Source: Deltaproteobacteria bacterium
GTDB lineage: Bacteria > Desulfobacterota > Binatia > HRBIN30 > CADEER01
Direction: 5' to 3'
DNA length: 64,000 nt
Assembly (NCBI GenBank): GCA_029262455.1
Contig: JAJCZJ010000019.1
Coordinates: forward strand, 1-64,000
The translations under genes and the position numbers were made by a program. Of this stretch, positions 51,584 to 60,586 are shown in pieces; the first letter of the stretch is position 1, and each line of letters opens with the position of its first letter. A model generated the notes under the pieces. The model was not told the origin of the DNA. It did not search any database and saw nothing but the letters and a program-made list of their open reading frames with translations.

Positions 51584-52195
51584 CTATCCGCGTACGATGC
51601 TAATTTCCGGCGTTAGGGTTGCGTCGATGAGGAGCTCGACATCGCCGTCGTCCGAGAACTCCCGCGGTGTGTACTCGTTCGAAGCCTTGTCCTCGGGGCC
51701 GCTCGGGAGCAGCCCCATCCGCTGGTAAGTCTCGGCGATCAACTCGCTGCAGAAAAGGCTTGATAGGTCTTCGCGATTCTCGCCGAGAGGACCGTCGTAG
51801 GAGGCCTTGAGCAGCTCGACCTTGTCGGCTTCGTACGGGCGTCCCTTGAGATCGTCACGCAGGGCGACCAGCGCCGATTGCATGGAAGGCGTGCGCTCGA
51901 CTTGCAGGTGGCGAATCGAAACTTCCCCGTCGTAGCCTGCGATTCGATCGCTCAGGCAGACCAGTTGTACGCCGCGGCGAGCTTTGCCAGTGATGACGTC
52001 GCGCAGGTCAGTAAGCGTTGTGGATTCCCATAGCAGCACAATGTCCCAGTCTTCGAGCCGCACCACCATCCCGACGTGTGACCACCGACTGTCGGTGAAC
52101 CATTTGATCCCTGCGCTGGTACGGCTCTTACCGGAAAAAAGGATGAGATCCCCGGTCTGCATTTTCGGACGGAGTTGTGCGTAGGTTTCCATCAT
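51584..52195 (-). CDS. YiiX/NlpC-P60-like cysteine hydrolase
   Basis: 203 residues. 'QTGDLILFSGKS' opens the fold, 'DSRWSHVGMVVRL' carries the catalytic-type His, and 'SLFCSELIAETYQRMGLLP' carries the Cys, in the permuted order typical of the YiiX/YebB-type NlpC/P60 superfamily. These are papain-like hydrolases, some acting on peptidoglycan or lipid; the particular substrate is unknown. No signal peptide is seen. The start at 52195 (or the next ATG at 52192) is preferred, with AGGGAA before it. It is divergent from the prenyltransferase at 52322. Confidence 0.85.
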   Translation of the reverse strand: MMETYAQLRPKMQTGDLILFSGKSRTSAGIKWFTDSRWSHVGMVVRLEDWDIVLLWESTTLTDLRDVITGKARRGVQLVCLSDRIAGYDGEVSIRHLQVERTPSMQSALVALRDDLKGRPYEADKVELLKASYDGPLGENREDLSSLFCSELIAETYQRMGLLPSGPEDKASNEYTPREFSDDGDVELLIDATLTPEISIVRG

Positions 52196-52321
52196 GAGTT
52201 CCCTGTCTGTCTGGAAAGGCGCTAGCTTAAATAGCGCCCGCGGGTGTCGCAAACCGGCGGAGTTGCGGCGCTCGCGATCATCGGTGATTTTCGCTACGAA
52301 TTCACTGAGGAGTCGAAACCG

Positions 52322-53326
52322 ATGAACTTTTCTATGTGGGCCAAAGCGGTCAATGTGATTCCCCGGGTCACCGACGAGGAGTGGGCCGGTCTCGACGTCA
52401 TCGCGCGCTGGTTGATTGCGACGCGCTCGGCCGTGCTGGTCATGACGTTCAACTCGGCGGCCATCGGTGGCTTGTTGGCAGCGCGCGATGGGATGTTTGA
52501 CTGGATCTTATGGTCACTTGTCACGCTTGGGCTGCTCTTTGCCCACGCCACCAATAACCTGGTCAACGACATTACCGACCACTACAAGGGCGTTGATAAG
52601 GACAACTATTTTCGCACCCAGTACGGACCGCAGCCGATCGAGCAAGGGCTGATGACCAAGTCAGAGATCTACACCTACACAGCGGTGACGGGGTTGATCG
52701 CCTTGGCTGCGGGAATTGCGCTGGTCGCCTTGCGTGGAGAAGCGACGTTGTCGCTGCTCGCTTCGGGGGTGTTCTTCGTCTTGTTCTATACCTGGCCGCT
52801 CAAATACATCGGCATGGGCGAGGTCGCGGTGATCATCGTTTGGGGGCCGCTGATGGTTGGCGGCGGCTACTACGTCATCACTGGGCAGATTTCGGAGTCG
52901 ATCGTCATCGCCAGCCTACCGGTGGCGCTTGCGGCGACGACAGTGCTTTTCGGTAAGCACACGGATAAGCTCGAGGCGGATGCGGCAAAAGGCATTCGCA
53001 CGATGCCGGTGCTGCTCGGAGAGCGGAACTCCCGCTATGCGACGATCGTGATGCTGACGATGCAGTACCTGTTGGTGTTTTGGCTGGTCGCGCGCGGTGA
53101 CTTGTCGTGGTTGCTGCTGGCAGTGTTAGTCGCAGCGCCGTACTACGTGCGTGCCGTTCGTGCGTTCTGGCACCCCCGGCCCGAGCAGCCGCCGGCGGAG
53201 TACCCGCCGAACATTTGGCCACTGTGGTACGCCGCGTTTGCGTTTTCCCACACGCGCCGTTTCGGGGGGTTGTTCTTGTTAGGCCTCGCCGCGGACGTCG
53301 CGGCGCATCGGTTCGGGCTGCTCTAG
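52322..53326 (+). CDS. UbiA-family prenyltransferase (MenA-like)
   Basis: 334 residues with about eight to nine membrane helices. The first Asp-rich motif is 'NNLVNDITDHYKGVDKDN', which binds the prenyl diphosphate through Mg2+; the second is 'DKLEADAAKGIRTMPVLLG'. This is the UbiA superfamily, and the first motif is nearest to 1,4-dihydroxy-2-naphthoate octaprenyltransferase (menaquinone synthesis), though tetraterpenoid or haem-prenylating relatives cannot be excluded. The start at 52322 is the first one before the family's N-terminal helix; upstream frame is not conserved. No other quinone gene is in the window. It is followed by a hairpin and the convergent acyltransferase. Confidence 0.87.
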   Translation: MNFSMWAKAVNVIPRVTDEEWAGLDVIARWLIATRSAVLVMTFNSAAIGGLLAARDGMFDWILWSLVTLGLLFAHATNNLVNDITDHYKGVDKDNYFRTQYGPQPIEQGLMTKSEIYTYTAVTGLIALAAGIALVALRGEATLSLLASGVFFVLFYTWPLKYIGMGEVAVIIVWGPLMVGGGYYVITGQISESIVIASLPVALAATTVLFGKHTDKLEADAAKGIRTMPVLLGERNSRYATIVMLTMQYLLVFWLVARGDLSWLLLAVLVAAPYYVRAVRAFWHPRPEQPPAEYPPNIWPLWYAAFAFSHTRRFGGLFLLGLAADVAAHRFGLL

Positions 53327-53378
53327 CCCGGGTGCGGCGGCGGTTGTCCCAAAGCGTCGGGGACGGGAGGACACGCGG

Positions 53379-53403
53379 GACACGGCCTTGCCGCTGCCGT
53401 GTC
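53379..53403. terminator. Hairpin between convergent genes
   Basis: GACACGGC-(9 bases)-GCCGTGTC, an 8-bp perfect stem, lies in the 80-base gap between the prenyltransferase (ends 53326) and the acyltransferase (ends 53407). It may end transcripts from both sides. Confidence 0.5.
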
Positions 53404-53406
53404 GGG

Positions 53407-54042
53407 TTACCCCGCTTCTTCTGCCGTCTTCTTTTCTGCTTCGAGATCGTCTTCTTCGCGCAAGCGGATGCGACTCTGTAACTCTGGGAAGCGGCCCTCG
53501 AACGGTGCGTAGAATTCGCGCAGCTTGTCCATGTCGGCGACGATGTCGCCGGTGGGCTCGAGGACTAAGTCGATCCCAGTCGTGCCCTTTGTGTAGTCGA
53601 GGTACGAACACAGGATTGGTACATTGGCCGCTCTGGCGATGTGGTAGAAGCCGGACTTCCAATACTCGGTGCGCGATCGTGTGCCCGATACCGGTACGAC
53701 CAAATACATTGCGTCTGATTCGTTGAACAGATCGGCAACCTTGTCGACCATTCTGTGTTTGGCCGAACGATCGACGGGTATTCCACCGAGCGCCTTCATG
53801 AACCCCTCAAAGGGCCAGCGGAAGATTTGTTTCTTGCCCATCCACGCGACCTTGATTCCCAAGTCCCAGGACACGCCGAGCATGTGCGGCATGTCCCAAT
53901 TGCTCGTGTGCGGCGCCGCAATGAACACGCACTTGGCGATCGGCGGCGCTTTACCTTCGATTTTCCATCCGAATAGTTTGACCCAAACGCGCCCAAGGAA
54001 ATGGGCGACGGGGCCGCAGCGAGGTAGTTGTTGGTTCGCCAT
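53407..54042 (-). CDS. 1-acyl-sn-glycerol-3-phosphate acyltransferase-like (PlsC family) protein
   Basis: 211 residues. The acyltransferase motif HxxxxD is 'APHTSNWDMPHML', and the following 'LGGIPVDRS' is the second conserved block. The third block reads 'VVPVSGTRSRTEYWKSGFYH', where the usual Glu-Gly-Thr-Arg is changed to Ser-Gly-Thr-Arg. It would acylate a lysophospholipid at the inner membrane. The ATG at 54042 is used; a TTG at 54054 is also open, and both lie inside a perfect inverted repeat. It is divergent from the TerC gene. The substrate is uncertain. Confidence 0.87.
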   Translation of the reverse strand: MANQQLPRCGPVAHFLGRVWVKLFGWKIEGKAPPIAKCVFIAAPHTSNWDMPHMLGVSWDLGIKVAWMGKKQIFRWPFEGFMKALGGIPVDRSAKHRMVDKVADLFNESDAMYLVVPVSGTRSRTEYWKSGFYHIARAANVPILCSYLDYTKGTTGIDLVLEPTGDIVADMDKLREFYAPFEGRFPELQSRIRLREEDDLEAEKKTAEEAG

Positions 54043-54068
54043 TTGCGCAATCAATTGCGCAAATGGCG
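54037..54068. promoter_or_regulatory. Perfect 14-bp inverted repeat over the acyltransferase start codon
   Basis: CGCCATTTGCGCAA-TCAA-TTGCGCAAATGGCG lies across the start of the acyltransferase gene on the minus strand and upstream of TerC on the plus strand. It could be an operator, or a hairpin in the mRNA hiding the start. No Shine-Dalgarno is visible there. Confidence 0.6.
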
Positions 54069-54174
54069 AGAAGTCAAGGAAAGTCGTGTCACAGCCTGGT
54101 CACAATTGTCTCGAGTGACCGGATGCCTTGCGCCGTGCTGGCATCCGCCGCCGGAGCCTGGCAGAAACGGGCGA

Positions 54175-54915
54175 ATGGAGTTGCTCACCGACCCGCAGGC
54201 TTGGATCGCGTTTTTGACACTGACCGCACTCGAACTGGTGCTCGGAGTCGACAACATTGTGTTTATTTCCATTTTGGCTGGGAAACTGCCGCCGGAGGAG
54301 CAGGGCCGGGCGCGGACGGTTGGATTGCTCGGGGCGATGCTGACACGCATCGGGCTACTATTCTCGCTAGCTTGGGTTGTGGGCTTGACCGAGCCGTTGT
54401 TCGAGATTGTTGGCTTCGCCCTTTCCGGTCGTGATCTGATTTTGCTCCTCGGGGGTCTGTTCTTGCTTGCCAACAGCACCCATGAGCTGCACGAAAAGCT
54501 CGAAGGCGACGAACGTGAGATGTCGGTTAAAAAGAAGGTATCGTTTGGCGCGGTGATCACGCAGATCGCGCTTCTCGACATCGTCTTTTCACTGGACTCG
54601 GTGATCACAGCAGTTGGAATGGTCGACGATCTCAGAGTGATGGTAGCCGCCGTCGTTGTCGCTGTGGCGTTCATGATGTTCTTTGCGGCGGCGATCAGCG
54701 ACTTCGTCGAAAGTCATCCGACGGTCAAAGTGTTGGCGCTCTCGTTTCTGCTGTTGATCGGGATGGCCTTGGTTGCGGACGGTATGCATCACCATATCCC
54801 AAAGGGGTACATCTACTTTGCGATGGGCTTCTCGGTGTTCGTCGAGATGTTGAACCTTCGTGTGCGCGATCGAGCTCGCCCGGTGCGGTTGAATCGGCCG
54901 TTTGTCGGTCACTGA
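54175..54915 (+). CDS. TerC-family membrane protein
   Basis: 246 residues, about seven membrane helices. The hallmark 'LTALELVLGVDNIVFISILAG' (here seen in two parts) with acidic residues inside the first helix, and 'LLDIVFSLDSVITAVG' further on, identify the TerC/Alx/YgdQ family, linked to tellurite resistance and to manganese or other metal export. The start at 54175 gives the typical N-terminus 'MELLTDPQAWIAFLTL'. It lies 28 bases before the amidohydrolase gene on the same strand. The role in metal handling is inferred from the family. Confidence 0.9.
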   Translation: MELLTDPQAWIAFLTLTALELVLGVDNIVFISILAGKLPPEEQGRARTVGLLGAMLTRIGLLFSLAWVVGLTEPLFEIVGFALSGRDLILLLGGLFLLANSTHELHEKLEGDEREMSVKKKVSFGAVITQIALLDIVFSLDSVITAVGMVDDLRVMVAAVVVAVAFMMFFAAAISDFVESHPTVKVLALSFLLLIGMALVADGMHHHIPKGYIYFAMGFSVFVEMLNLRVRDRARPVRLNRPFVGH

Positions 54916-54943
54916 GCCCGACCGGGGATCGGGGAGGAATGAA

Positions 54944-56641
54944 ATGAGACGGGCTTTGCCGTGGGTGGTCATTGTGGCTGTCTTGGTGTTGCTACCGTAC
55001 GTCATAGCGCGTTGGAGCCAGCGCCCCGGGCGGGTTCTGTATCTCGGGGGGCCGGTGCTGACGATGGACGCCGACAATCGTATCGCGGACGCGGTGCTCA
55101 CCGACGGCGATCGCATTGTCGCCGTCGGCAACGAGGCGGAAGTCCGTAGTTCGCTGGGTGGACGGTCGGTGCGCACCGTGGAACTCGAAGGCCGCGTCTT
55201 GATGCCGGGCTTCATCGACGCACACGGACACTTCCCCGGGTCCGGGCTGACAGCCGTGATGGTTGATCTCAACAGCCCACCGATCGGCTCGATACGCACG
55301 ATTGAAGAAATTGTGGCCAAGTTGCGGGCGAAGGCGGCTGAAACGACGAAAGGTGAGTGGATTGTCGGTCTCGGCTACGACGACTCGCTGTTGGCGGAGC
55401 GCCGCCATCCGACGCGACAGGATCTGGATCGAGCGTCGACCGATCATCCGATCGCCATCAATCACGTGTCCGGCCACGTCGGTGTGCTGAATTCTTCCGG
55501 CCTTGCCCTCGAGGGCGTCGACGAGTCTACTCCGGATCCCGACGGTGGACGGATCGTTCGCGATACGTCGGGATCTGCCACTGGACTGCTCGAAGAGGAG
55601 GCGGCGCAGCGTTGGATCGCGGCGCGGCTGCAACCGTCGTTGTTGGACGGGCTTCGAATTGTTCGCTCCGCTAATGCAACTTACCTTGCGGCTGGTGTCA
55701 CGACGGCGCAGAGCGGGTTGACCCCTCGTGAGCTGATCTCCGGATTGAGCTTATTGTCGCGGCTGGGGTTCGTCGACATCCGGCTGGTGGTCTGGCCGGA
55801 TGAAGACGCGGGACAGGCCATTGCGGACGGTGACTTTGATCCGTCGTTCGATCGGAAATGGGTGAACCTCGGCGCGACCAAAGTCGTTGCGGACGGATCG
55901 ATTCAGGCTTACACGGGCTATTTGAGTGAGCCGTACCACGTCCCGCCTGGGGACGACCCGACCTACCGGGGCTATCCACGTATCGAGCGGGAGGATTTGA
56001 TCGGTCGCGTCAAACGCTTGCACGACGCCGGAGTGCAGATCGCGGTGCACGGCAATGGCGATGCGGCGATCGATGACATTCTGGATGCGTACGAGTCTGC
56101 GCAGAAGTCCAACCCGCGGCTGGACGCGCGACATATCATCATCCACTCCCAGATGGCGCGCGAGGATCAGCTCGACCGCATGGCACAGCTCGGTGTGATT
56201 CCCAGCTTCTTCGTGCTCCATACGTACTACTGGGGTGATCGGCATCGCGACATCTTCATGGGCCCGGAACGCGCGGCGAGGATGAGTCCAACGCAGTCGG
56301 CGCTGCGACGCGGCATTCGGTTTACGATTCACACGGATACTCCCGTTGTCCCGATCGAACCATTGCGGCTGGTTTGGGCGGCGGTCAATCGGCAGTCTAC
56401 GGGCGGGGCGGTGATTGGCGCAGAGCAGCGAATCACACCGATGCAGGCGTTGCGCGCCGTGACGATTGACGCCGCGCACCAGCACTTTGAAGACCAGGAG
56501 AAGGGGTCTCTCGAGCCGGGGAAGTTGGCCGACATGGTGATCTTAGACCGTTCGCCGCTGACCTCCCCCGCGGAGATTGATCGGATTGTCGTTGATCAAA
56601 CGATTGTTGGCGGTCGCAGGCTGTATCGCCGCGATCAGTGA
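54944..56641 (+). CDS. Amidohydrolase, YtcJ-like (Amidohydro_3)
   Basis: 565 residues. An N-terminal hydrophobic segment (about 5-25, 'ALPWVVIVAVLVLLPYVIA') makes it a membrane-anchored or exported enzyme, uncommon for this family. The metal site begins 'MPGFIDAHGHFP' with HxH, and later 'HTDTPVVPIEPLRLVW' and 'GSLEPGKLADMVILD' are typical of the YtcJ group. The start at 54944 has GGGGAGGAAT just upstream. The substrate is unknown. It follows TerC by 28 bases and precedes the SDR gene by 10 bases, so these three are probably one transcript. Confidence 0.9.
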   Translation: MRRALPWVVIVAVLVLLPYVIARWSQRPGRVLYLGGPVLTMDADNRIADAVLTDGDRIVAVGNEAEVRSSLGGRSVRTVELEGRVLMPGFIDAHGHFPGSGLTAVMVDLNSPPIGSIRTIEEIVAKLRAKAAETTKGEWIVGLGYDDSLLAERRHPTRQDLDRASTDHPIAINHVSGHVGVLNSSGLALEGVDESTPDPDGGRIVRDTSGSATGLLEEEAAQRWIAARLQPSLLDGLRIVRSANATYLAAGVTTAQSGLTPRELISGLSLLSRLGFVDIRLVVWPDEDAGQAIADGDFDPSFDRKWVNLGATKVVADGSIQAYTGYLSEPYHVPPGDDPTYRGYPRIEREDLIGRVKRLHDAGVQIAVHGNGDAAIDDILDAYESAQKSNPRLDARHIIIHSQMAREDQLDRMAQLGVIPSFFVLHTYYWGDRHRDIFMGPERAARMSPTQSALRRGIRFTIHTDTPVVPIEPLRLVWAAVNRQSTGGAVIGAEQRITPMQALRAVTIDAAHQHFEDQEKGSLEPGKLADMVILDRSPLTSPAEIDRIVVDQTIVGGRRLYRRDQ

Positions 56642-56651
56642 GGGGATCTAC

Positions 56652-57410
56652 GTGAAGGGGACCAGATTCAAAAGTAAAGTTGCGTTCTTGACCGGCGCAG
56701 CGTCGGGAATCGCGCGCAGTGTGGCGCTTAGGTTGTCGGGTGAAGGCGCCTCGATCTTTGGTGTCGATATCGATGGCGAGGGTCTCGCCGAAACGGCGCG
56801 CTTGGTCGCAGAGGGCGGTGGCACCATGAGGTCGGGTGTCTTCGATTTGCGCGAGCGAGAAAAGTGCTTTGCGGCGGTGTCGTCGGCCGTTGACGAATTT
56901 GGACGTCTCGATATCGTCGGCAATATTGCGGGAGTGAACCGGTTCGCGACGTTCACCGAAATGGCGCCCGAGGACTGGGAATTGATGATCGCGGTGAACC
57001 TCAGCGCTCCCGCTTACGTTTGTCAGGCGGCCATACCGCATTTGCTCGAGACATCGGGCAATATCGTCAACCTCGCGTCGGTCGCAGGAGTCATGGGGCA
57101 GGCGTACACAGCGGGGTACTGCGCAACCAAGGGTGGTGTCGTACAGCTAACGCGTGCCCTGGCCATGGAATACGTCAAACGCGAGATTCGGGTCAATGCG
57201 ATTGCTCCGGCCGGTGTCGACACGGCGATGAACGTAGACCTTCATTTTCCTGAAGGCATGGATTGGAAACTGGTCAAACCGTACATGGGGCACCGGGGCC
57301 TGGCGACGGCGGACGAGATTGCCGCTGTATTTGCGTTCCTAGCCTCCGACGAAGCGCGCCCGGTGCACGGTGCGGTTTGGACAGCTGACTTCGGCGTTTC
57401 CGCCGGATAG
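56652..57410 (+). CDS. Short-chain dehydrogenase/reductase
   Basis: 252 residues, from a GTG start with a GGGG just before it. The Rossmann motif is 'AFLTGAASGIARSVALRL' (TGxxxGIA, with Ala where Gly is usual); 'NIAGVN' follows; and the catalytic Ser and Tyr/Lys are in 'NIVNLASVAGVMG' and 'YTAGYCATKGGVVQL'. It reduces or oxidises a hydroxyl/keto group with NAD(P). It starts 10 bases after the amidohydrolase stop and so is likely co-expressed. The substrate is not known. Confidence 0.9.
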   Translation: MKGTRFKSKVAFLTGAASGIARSVALRLSGEGASIFGVDIDGEGLAETARLVAEGGGTMRSGVFDLREREKCFAAVSSAVDEFGRLDIVGNIAGVNRFATFTEMAPEDWELMIAVNLSAPAYVCQAAIPHLLETSGNIVNLASVAGVMGQAYTAGYCATKGGVVQLTRALAMEYVKREIRVNAIAPAGVDTAMNVDLHFPEGMDWKLVKPYMGHRGLATADEIAAVFAFLASDEARPVHGAVWTADFGVSAG

Positions 57411-57433
57411 CTCTGGTTGCGGGAAGCCTGGCA

Positions 57434-59422
57434 ATGTCAGCAGACGTGCCGAGGCGGCGAGGACCGGCGTTGGCGCTAGCCGCTTTGGTCGGCGCGTGCG
57501 CGCTGGCAATCGCCGGACAGTACGTCCTGACGCCGCTGGGCGCTCTGCGGCTTTACATGCCGGGTGAACCGGCGGCGGCGCCGATCGGGTTCGTGCTACT
57601 CGGATTGGCGGGAGTTGTCGCGGCTTTCGCGGTGCTGGTCTCGGAGCGCGAAGATCCGCCCTCGGACTCGGCGGCGCCAGCAACTCCCGAGCTGCCTTTT
57701 ACGCCGATGGTCGTCTCCGTCGTCTGTGTCGCGGCGGCGACGCTGACCGTGTACATCGACATCGACAATCCGTGGGCGATCTATGTTTGGGCGCTTGGAT
57801 TGTCGAGTTTGATCTGGGGTGGTCTGGGCGCGGGTACGCTCGGTCGGGCGCGCCGTCAGTCTGCGTGGTCGGTTGCCGAGATTGTCGGCGTTGCGGCGAT
57901 CACTGCTGTTGGTTTCTGGTTGCGCTACGGCGACCTGTTGGGATTGCCGGCCGAAGTCCATGGGGACGAGGCGGCGTGTGGGATCGAGGCCCGCCGCGTA
58001 CTGCGCGGTAGTGTGCCGAACCTTCTGAGTGTCGGTTGGTACGATATCCCGTACCTCTCGTTCGCACTTTCGGCCGGAGCGATGCGAATCTTCGGCGACG
58101 ATTTATTTGGTCTGCGAATGGCGTCAGTGGTCCAGGGCGTTGCGTCGATCCCAGTTCTTTACGCGTTGATTCGCCGGTTGTTTACGGTTCGTATTGCGGC
58201 ATTGTCGGCGGCGTGGCTGGCGTTGTCGCACTGGCACATCCATTTCAGCCGCATTGGGACGGACTATCTACAGGCGTCGTTTGCGGCATTGCTGACCCTA
58301 TGGTTGTTGGTTCGCGCCGATCGGGGCGGGCGCGCGATTGACTGGATCGGAGCCGGGCTATGCCTCGGCTTCGCCCTGAGTGTGTATCCAGCCGGCCGCG
58401 TGACCGTTGTCGTCGTCGCTGTCTATTTGATTTCTGAGCGGTGGCGAGATGCGGGCAACGTGCGTCACCATCAGCGTGGTGTCGCGATGTTGGTGTTTAC
58501 GGCGCTCGCCTTCGTCGCACCGACTTATGCCTACATGGCGCGATTGCCTGGAGCGCTGTCTTCGCGAACCCAGGACGTTCTGGTCCTGTCCGAGAGGAAT
58601 TTGCAGCACACCTACCAGGCGACGGAGACCGATGATGTGCCCCACGTTCTGGCGCTTCAACTCGCCAACTCGCTTGCGGCGTTCAATTGGCGGGGAGACC
58701 GCAGCATGCAGCACGGTCATCGAGCGCCGCTGCTCGATTTTTGGTCCGGACCGATTTTCGCCATCGGGATCATTGCTTTTTCGCTGCTCGCTTTGCGACG
58801 TCGATATATTCTCATCACGGCATGGTTCTGGTCGAGCTTCGTGCTCGGTTCCGTAATGACAGTGGATGCGATGTTTTCCCCACGGATGATCGTGGCGGTA
58901 CCTACGATTCCTGTTTTTATTGCTTTGATTGTCGATCGGGGCTGGCGCTTGGCCGCCGAAGTTGGCGGCACCCGCGGTCGGGGCTTGGCGACGTCGGTGG
59001 TCGTCGTCTTCCTCGGGCTGAGCGGCTGGGCGAACTACGACGACTATTTCCGCTTGCACGCGTCGCACCTGCAGCCGCCGCGAATAGCGACGGTCCTGGC
59101 CCGGTACGTCGAGACAGTGAACGACGATTATCGGATCTACCTATTGGGTCGGGAGTCGCTGGACTACGATACGCCACGGTTTCTGGTACCGGATGCGGAT
59201 GCTCGAAGCGTTGGTGGAGAGCCGTTGGAGCTGCCGTTGCTGCAACTTCCGGCGGGAAAGGGCGCCGTTTTTGTCGTCGAAGCGAATTGGCCTCGGGCCG
59301 ACGAAGTTATGCAGCAAATCATGAAGGAATATGTGAATGCTCGGCTCCAGGACCTGCGTTTTCGCGACGGTAAAGCGGCGTTTCACCTGGCCATCGTAGA
59401 CCGATTGCGGCTGCAAAACTAA
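57434..59422 (+). CDS. Glycosyltransferase family 39-type membrane protein
   Basis: 662 residues with about 12-13 hydrophobic segments. The first loop carries the acidic pair in 'PAEVHGDEAACGIEARRVL', the position of the catalytic Asp/Glu of PMT/ArnT-type glycosyltransferases, which use polyprenyl-phosphate sugars. The following segments 'LFGLRMASVVQGVASIP' and 'SHWHIHFSRIGTDYLQASF' also match the family. The C-terminal ~130 residues are soluble. It probably modifies a lipid or a surface protein outside the inner membrane. It begins 23 bases after the SDR stop. Confidence 0.88.
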   Translation: MSADVPRRRGPALALAALVGACALAIAGQYVLTPLGALRLYMPGEPAAAPIGFVLLGLAGVVAAFAVLVSEREDPPSDSAAPATPELPFTPMVVSVVCVAAATLTVYIDIDNPWAIYVWALGLSSLIWGGLGAGTLGRARRQSAWSVAEIVGVAAITAVGFWLRYGDLLGLPAEVHGDEAACGIEARRVLRGSVPNLLSVGWYDIPYLSFALSAGAMRIFGDDLFGLRMASVVQGVASIPVLYALIRRLFTVRIAALSAAWLALSHWHIHFSRIGTDYLQASFAALLTLWLLVRADRGGRAIDWIGAGLCLGFALSVYPAGRVTVVVVAVYLISERWRDAGNVRHHQRGVAMLVFTALAFVAPTYAYMARLPGALSSRTQDVLVLSERNLQHTYQATETDDVPHVLALQLANSLAAFNWRGDRSMQHGHRAPLLDFWSGPIFAIGIIAFSLLALRRRYILITAWFWSSFVLGSVMTVDAMFSPRMIVAVPTIPVFIALIVDRGWRLAAEVGGTRGRGLATSVVVVFLGLSGWANYDDYFRLHASHLQPPRIATVLARYVETVNDDYRIYLLGRESLDYDTPRFLVPDADARSVGGEPLELPLLQLPAGKGAVFVVEANWPRADEVMQQIMKEYVNARLQDLRFRDGKAAFHLAIVDRLRLQN

Positions 59423-59684
59423 AACATCGTTACTCAAAGCGCCTTTGCGAGCCTTGGATCAAATGACTTGCGAGGCAGCAAGTACCTGAGTTTCTTAGAA
59501 AAATGCCAATATTCCAGGGTTGTACGACTTCGGTATGGTAACTAATCTGAACACGTGTTTAGACTGGGTTTCGGCCAGGCTTGTTTGGGCGGAAAAGCGG
59601 CCGGGTTCAGTCGAAAGTTGTAATACCAGTAATGAGGAGAACGACAGGGGCTCTGCCTGCGCAGATGCTGCTGCACTTGAAAAT

Positions 59685-60197
59685 ATGAGTTCACCAGATC
59701 GACAACGGGGAAGCACCCTGCCCGAGGTGCTCGCGACAGTGGGTGTCATCGGGATCTTGATGGCCGTGGCCGCGCTCGGACTGAACCGGGGATTTGTCGG
59801 TTTAGAGTCATCTCACCAAGAGCTCGTCAACTCAGTGCGGGAGATTCGCCTGCAAGCCACTGTGCGCGGAGCGCATTACCGGCTGACTCCTTTTGTGTCG
59901 CTCTATGAAATTGCGCGTCTGCAAGACGCAGATGCTGATGGGCTCTGGGACAACGACGCTTCGTTTCCGGTGCGGTTGGTCAATCTTCCAGCTGGGATAT
60001 CGATCTCTGGCTCATCAGCGTCCGGTGGGGATGGTACGGTTGAGTTCAATACACGCGGCGTGGCGGTCGACTCGCTCGGGGGGGGATCCGAGGTTGTCCA
60101 GCTCGTACTAACTGACAGTGATGGGACGACTCGGTTGGTCGAGGTCTGGCCGTCGGGGCAAGTGAGAACCGAACCATTGGTTGGGCTTCTGCCGTGA
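59685..60197 (+). CDS. Type IV minor pilin (GspH/FimT-like)
   Basis: 170 residues. The prepilin leader ends with Gly before 'STLPEVLATVGVIGILMAV', with Glu at position 5 of the mature pilin, as needed for assembly. The C-terminal part has 'QATVRGAHYRLTPFV', typical of FimT/GspH. The start at 59685 gives a short leader. It is the first of four overlapping or closely spaced minor-pilin genes and overlaps the next by four bases. The 262-base gap before it may hold the promoter; I see no clear consensus. Confidence 0.87.
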   Translation: MSSPDRQRGSTLPEVLATVGVIGILMAVAALGLNRGFVGLESSHQELVNSVREIRLQATVRGAHYRLTPFVSLYEIARLQDADADGLWDNDASFPVRLVNLPAGISISGSSASGGDGTVEFNTRGVAVDSLGGGSEVVQLVLTDSDGTTRLVEVWPSGQVRTEPLVGLLP

Positions 60198-60586
60198 GTC
60201 GGTTCTTGCAGCGCGGCGCGGCGGGCCGCAACGGTTCTGGGTTTACCTTGATCGAGGTATTGGTCGGAATGTTGGTTGCTGGAATGGCAGCGGCTGCAAC
60301 GGCAGTGACGATGACGGCGTCTGCCAACTACATCGGAGAGAATGCAACGCACGTTGAAGCAATTGGCCTGGCTCAGGAGGCAATGGAAGACCTGCGGGCG
60401 CGGCGCTATGAAGAGATCACGAGTGGAAGTGGGACGAGTGGTGGATTCTCGATCTCTTGGAACGTTCAGCCGGACACCCCCGAAGCGGGGATGAAGGCTG
60501 TCGCGGTGACAGCCAGCTGGACGTGGAAGGGAAAACCGAGGAGCTATGTCCTCAAGACTGTTTACTCGAAGCTCACGCGTAGTTGA
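60194..60586 (+). CDS. Type IV minor pilin (PilV/GspI-like)
   Basis: 130 residues, from a GTG overlapping the previous stop. The leader 'RNGSGFTLIEVLVGMLVAGM' is a standard prepilin signal. 'IGLAQEAMEDLRARRYEEI' is typical of PilV/GspI proteins. It is the second gene in the minor-pilin operon and overlaps the third by 41 bases, an unusually long overlap that implies tight coupling. It should help prime the pilus or pseudopilus at the inner membrane. Confidence 0.87.
   Translation: MSRFLQRGAAGRNGSGFTLIEVLVGMLVAGMAAAATAVTMTASANYIGENATHVEAIGLAQEAMEDLRARRYEEITSGSGTSGGFSISWNVQPDTPEAGMKAVAVTASWTWKGKPRSYVLKTVYSKLTRS

Noticed and set aside
60061-60090. G8 run in the FimT-type pilin gene as a phase-variation site
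   Set aside because: It lies inside the coding region and is common for GC-rich DNA; no alternative frame appears meaningful.
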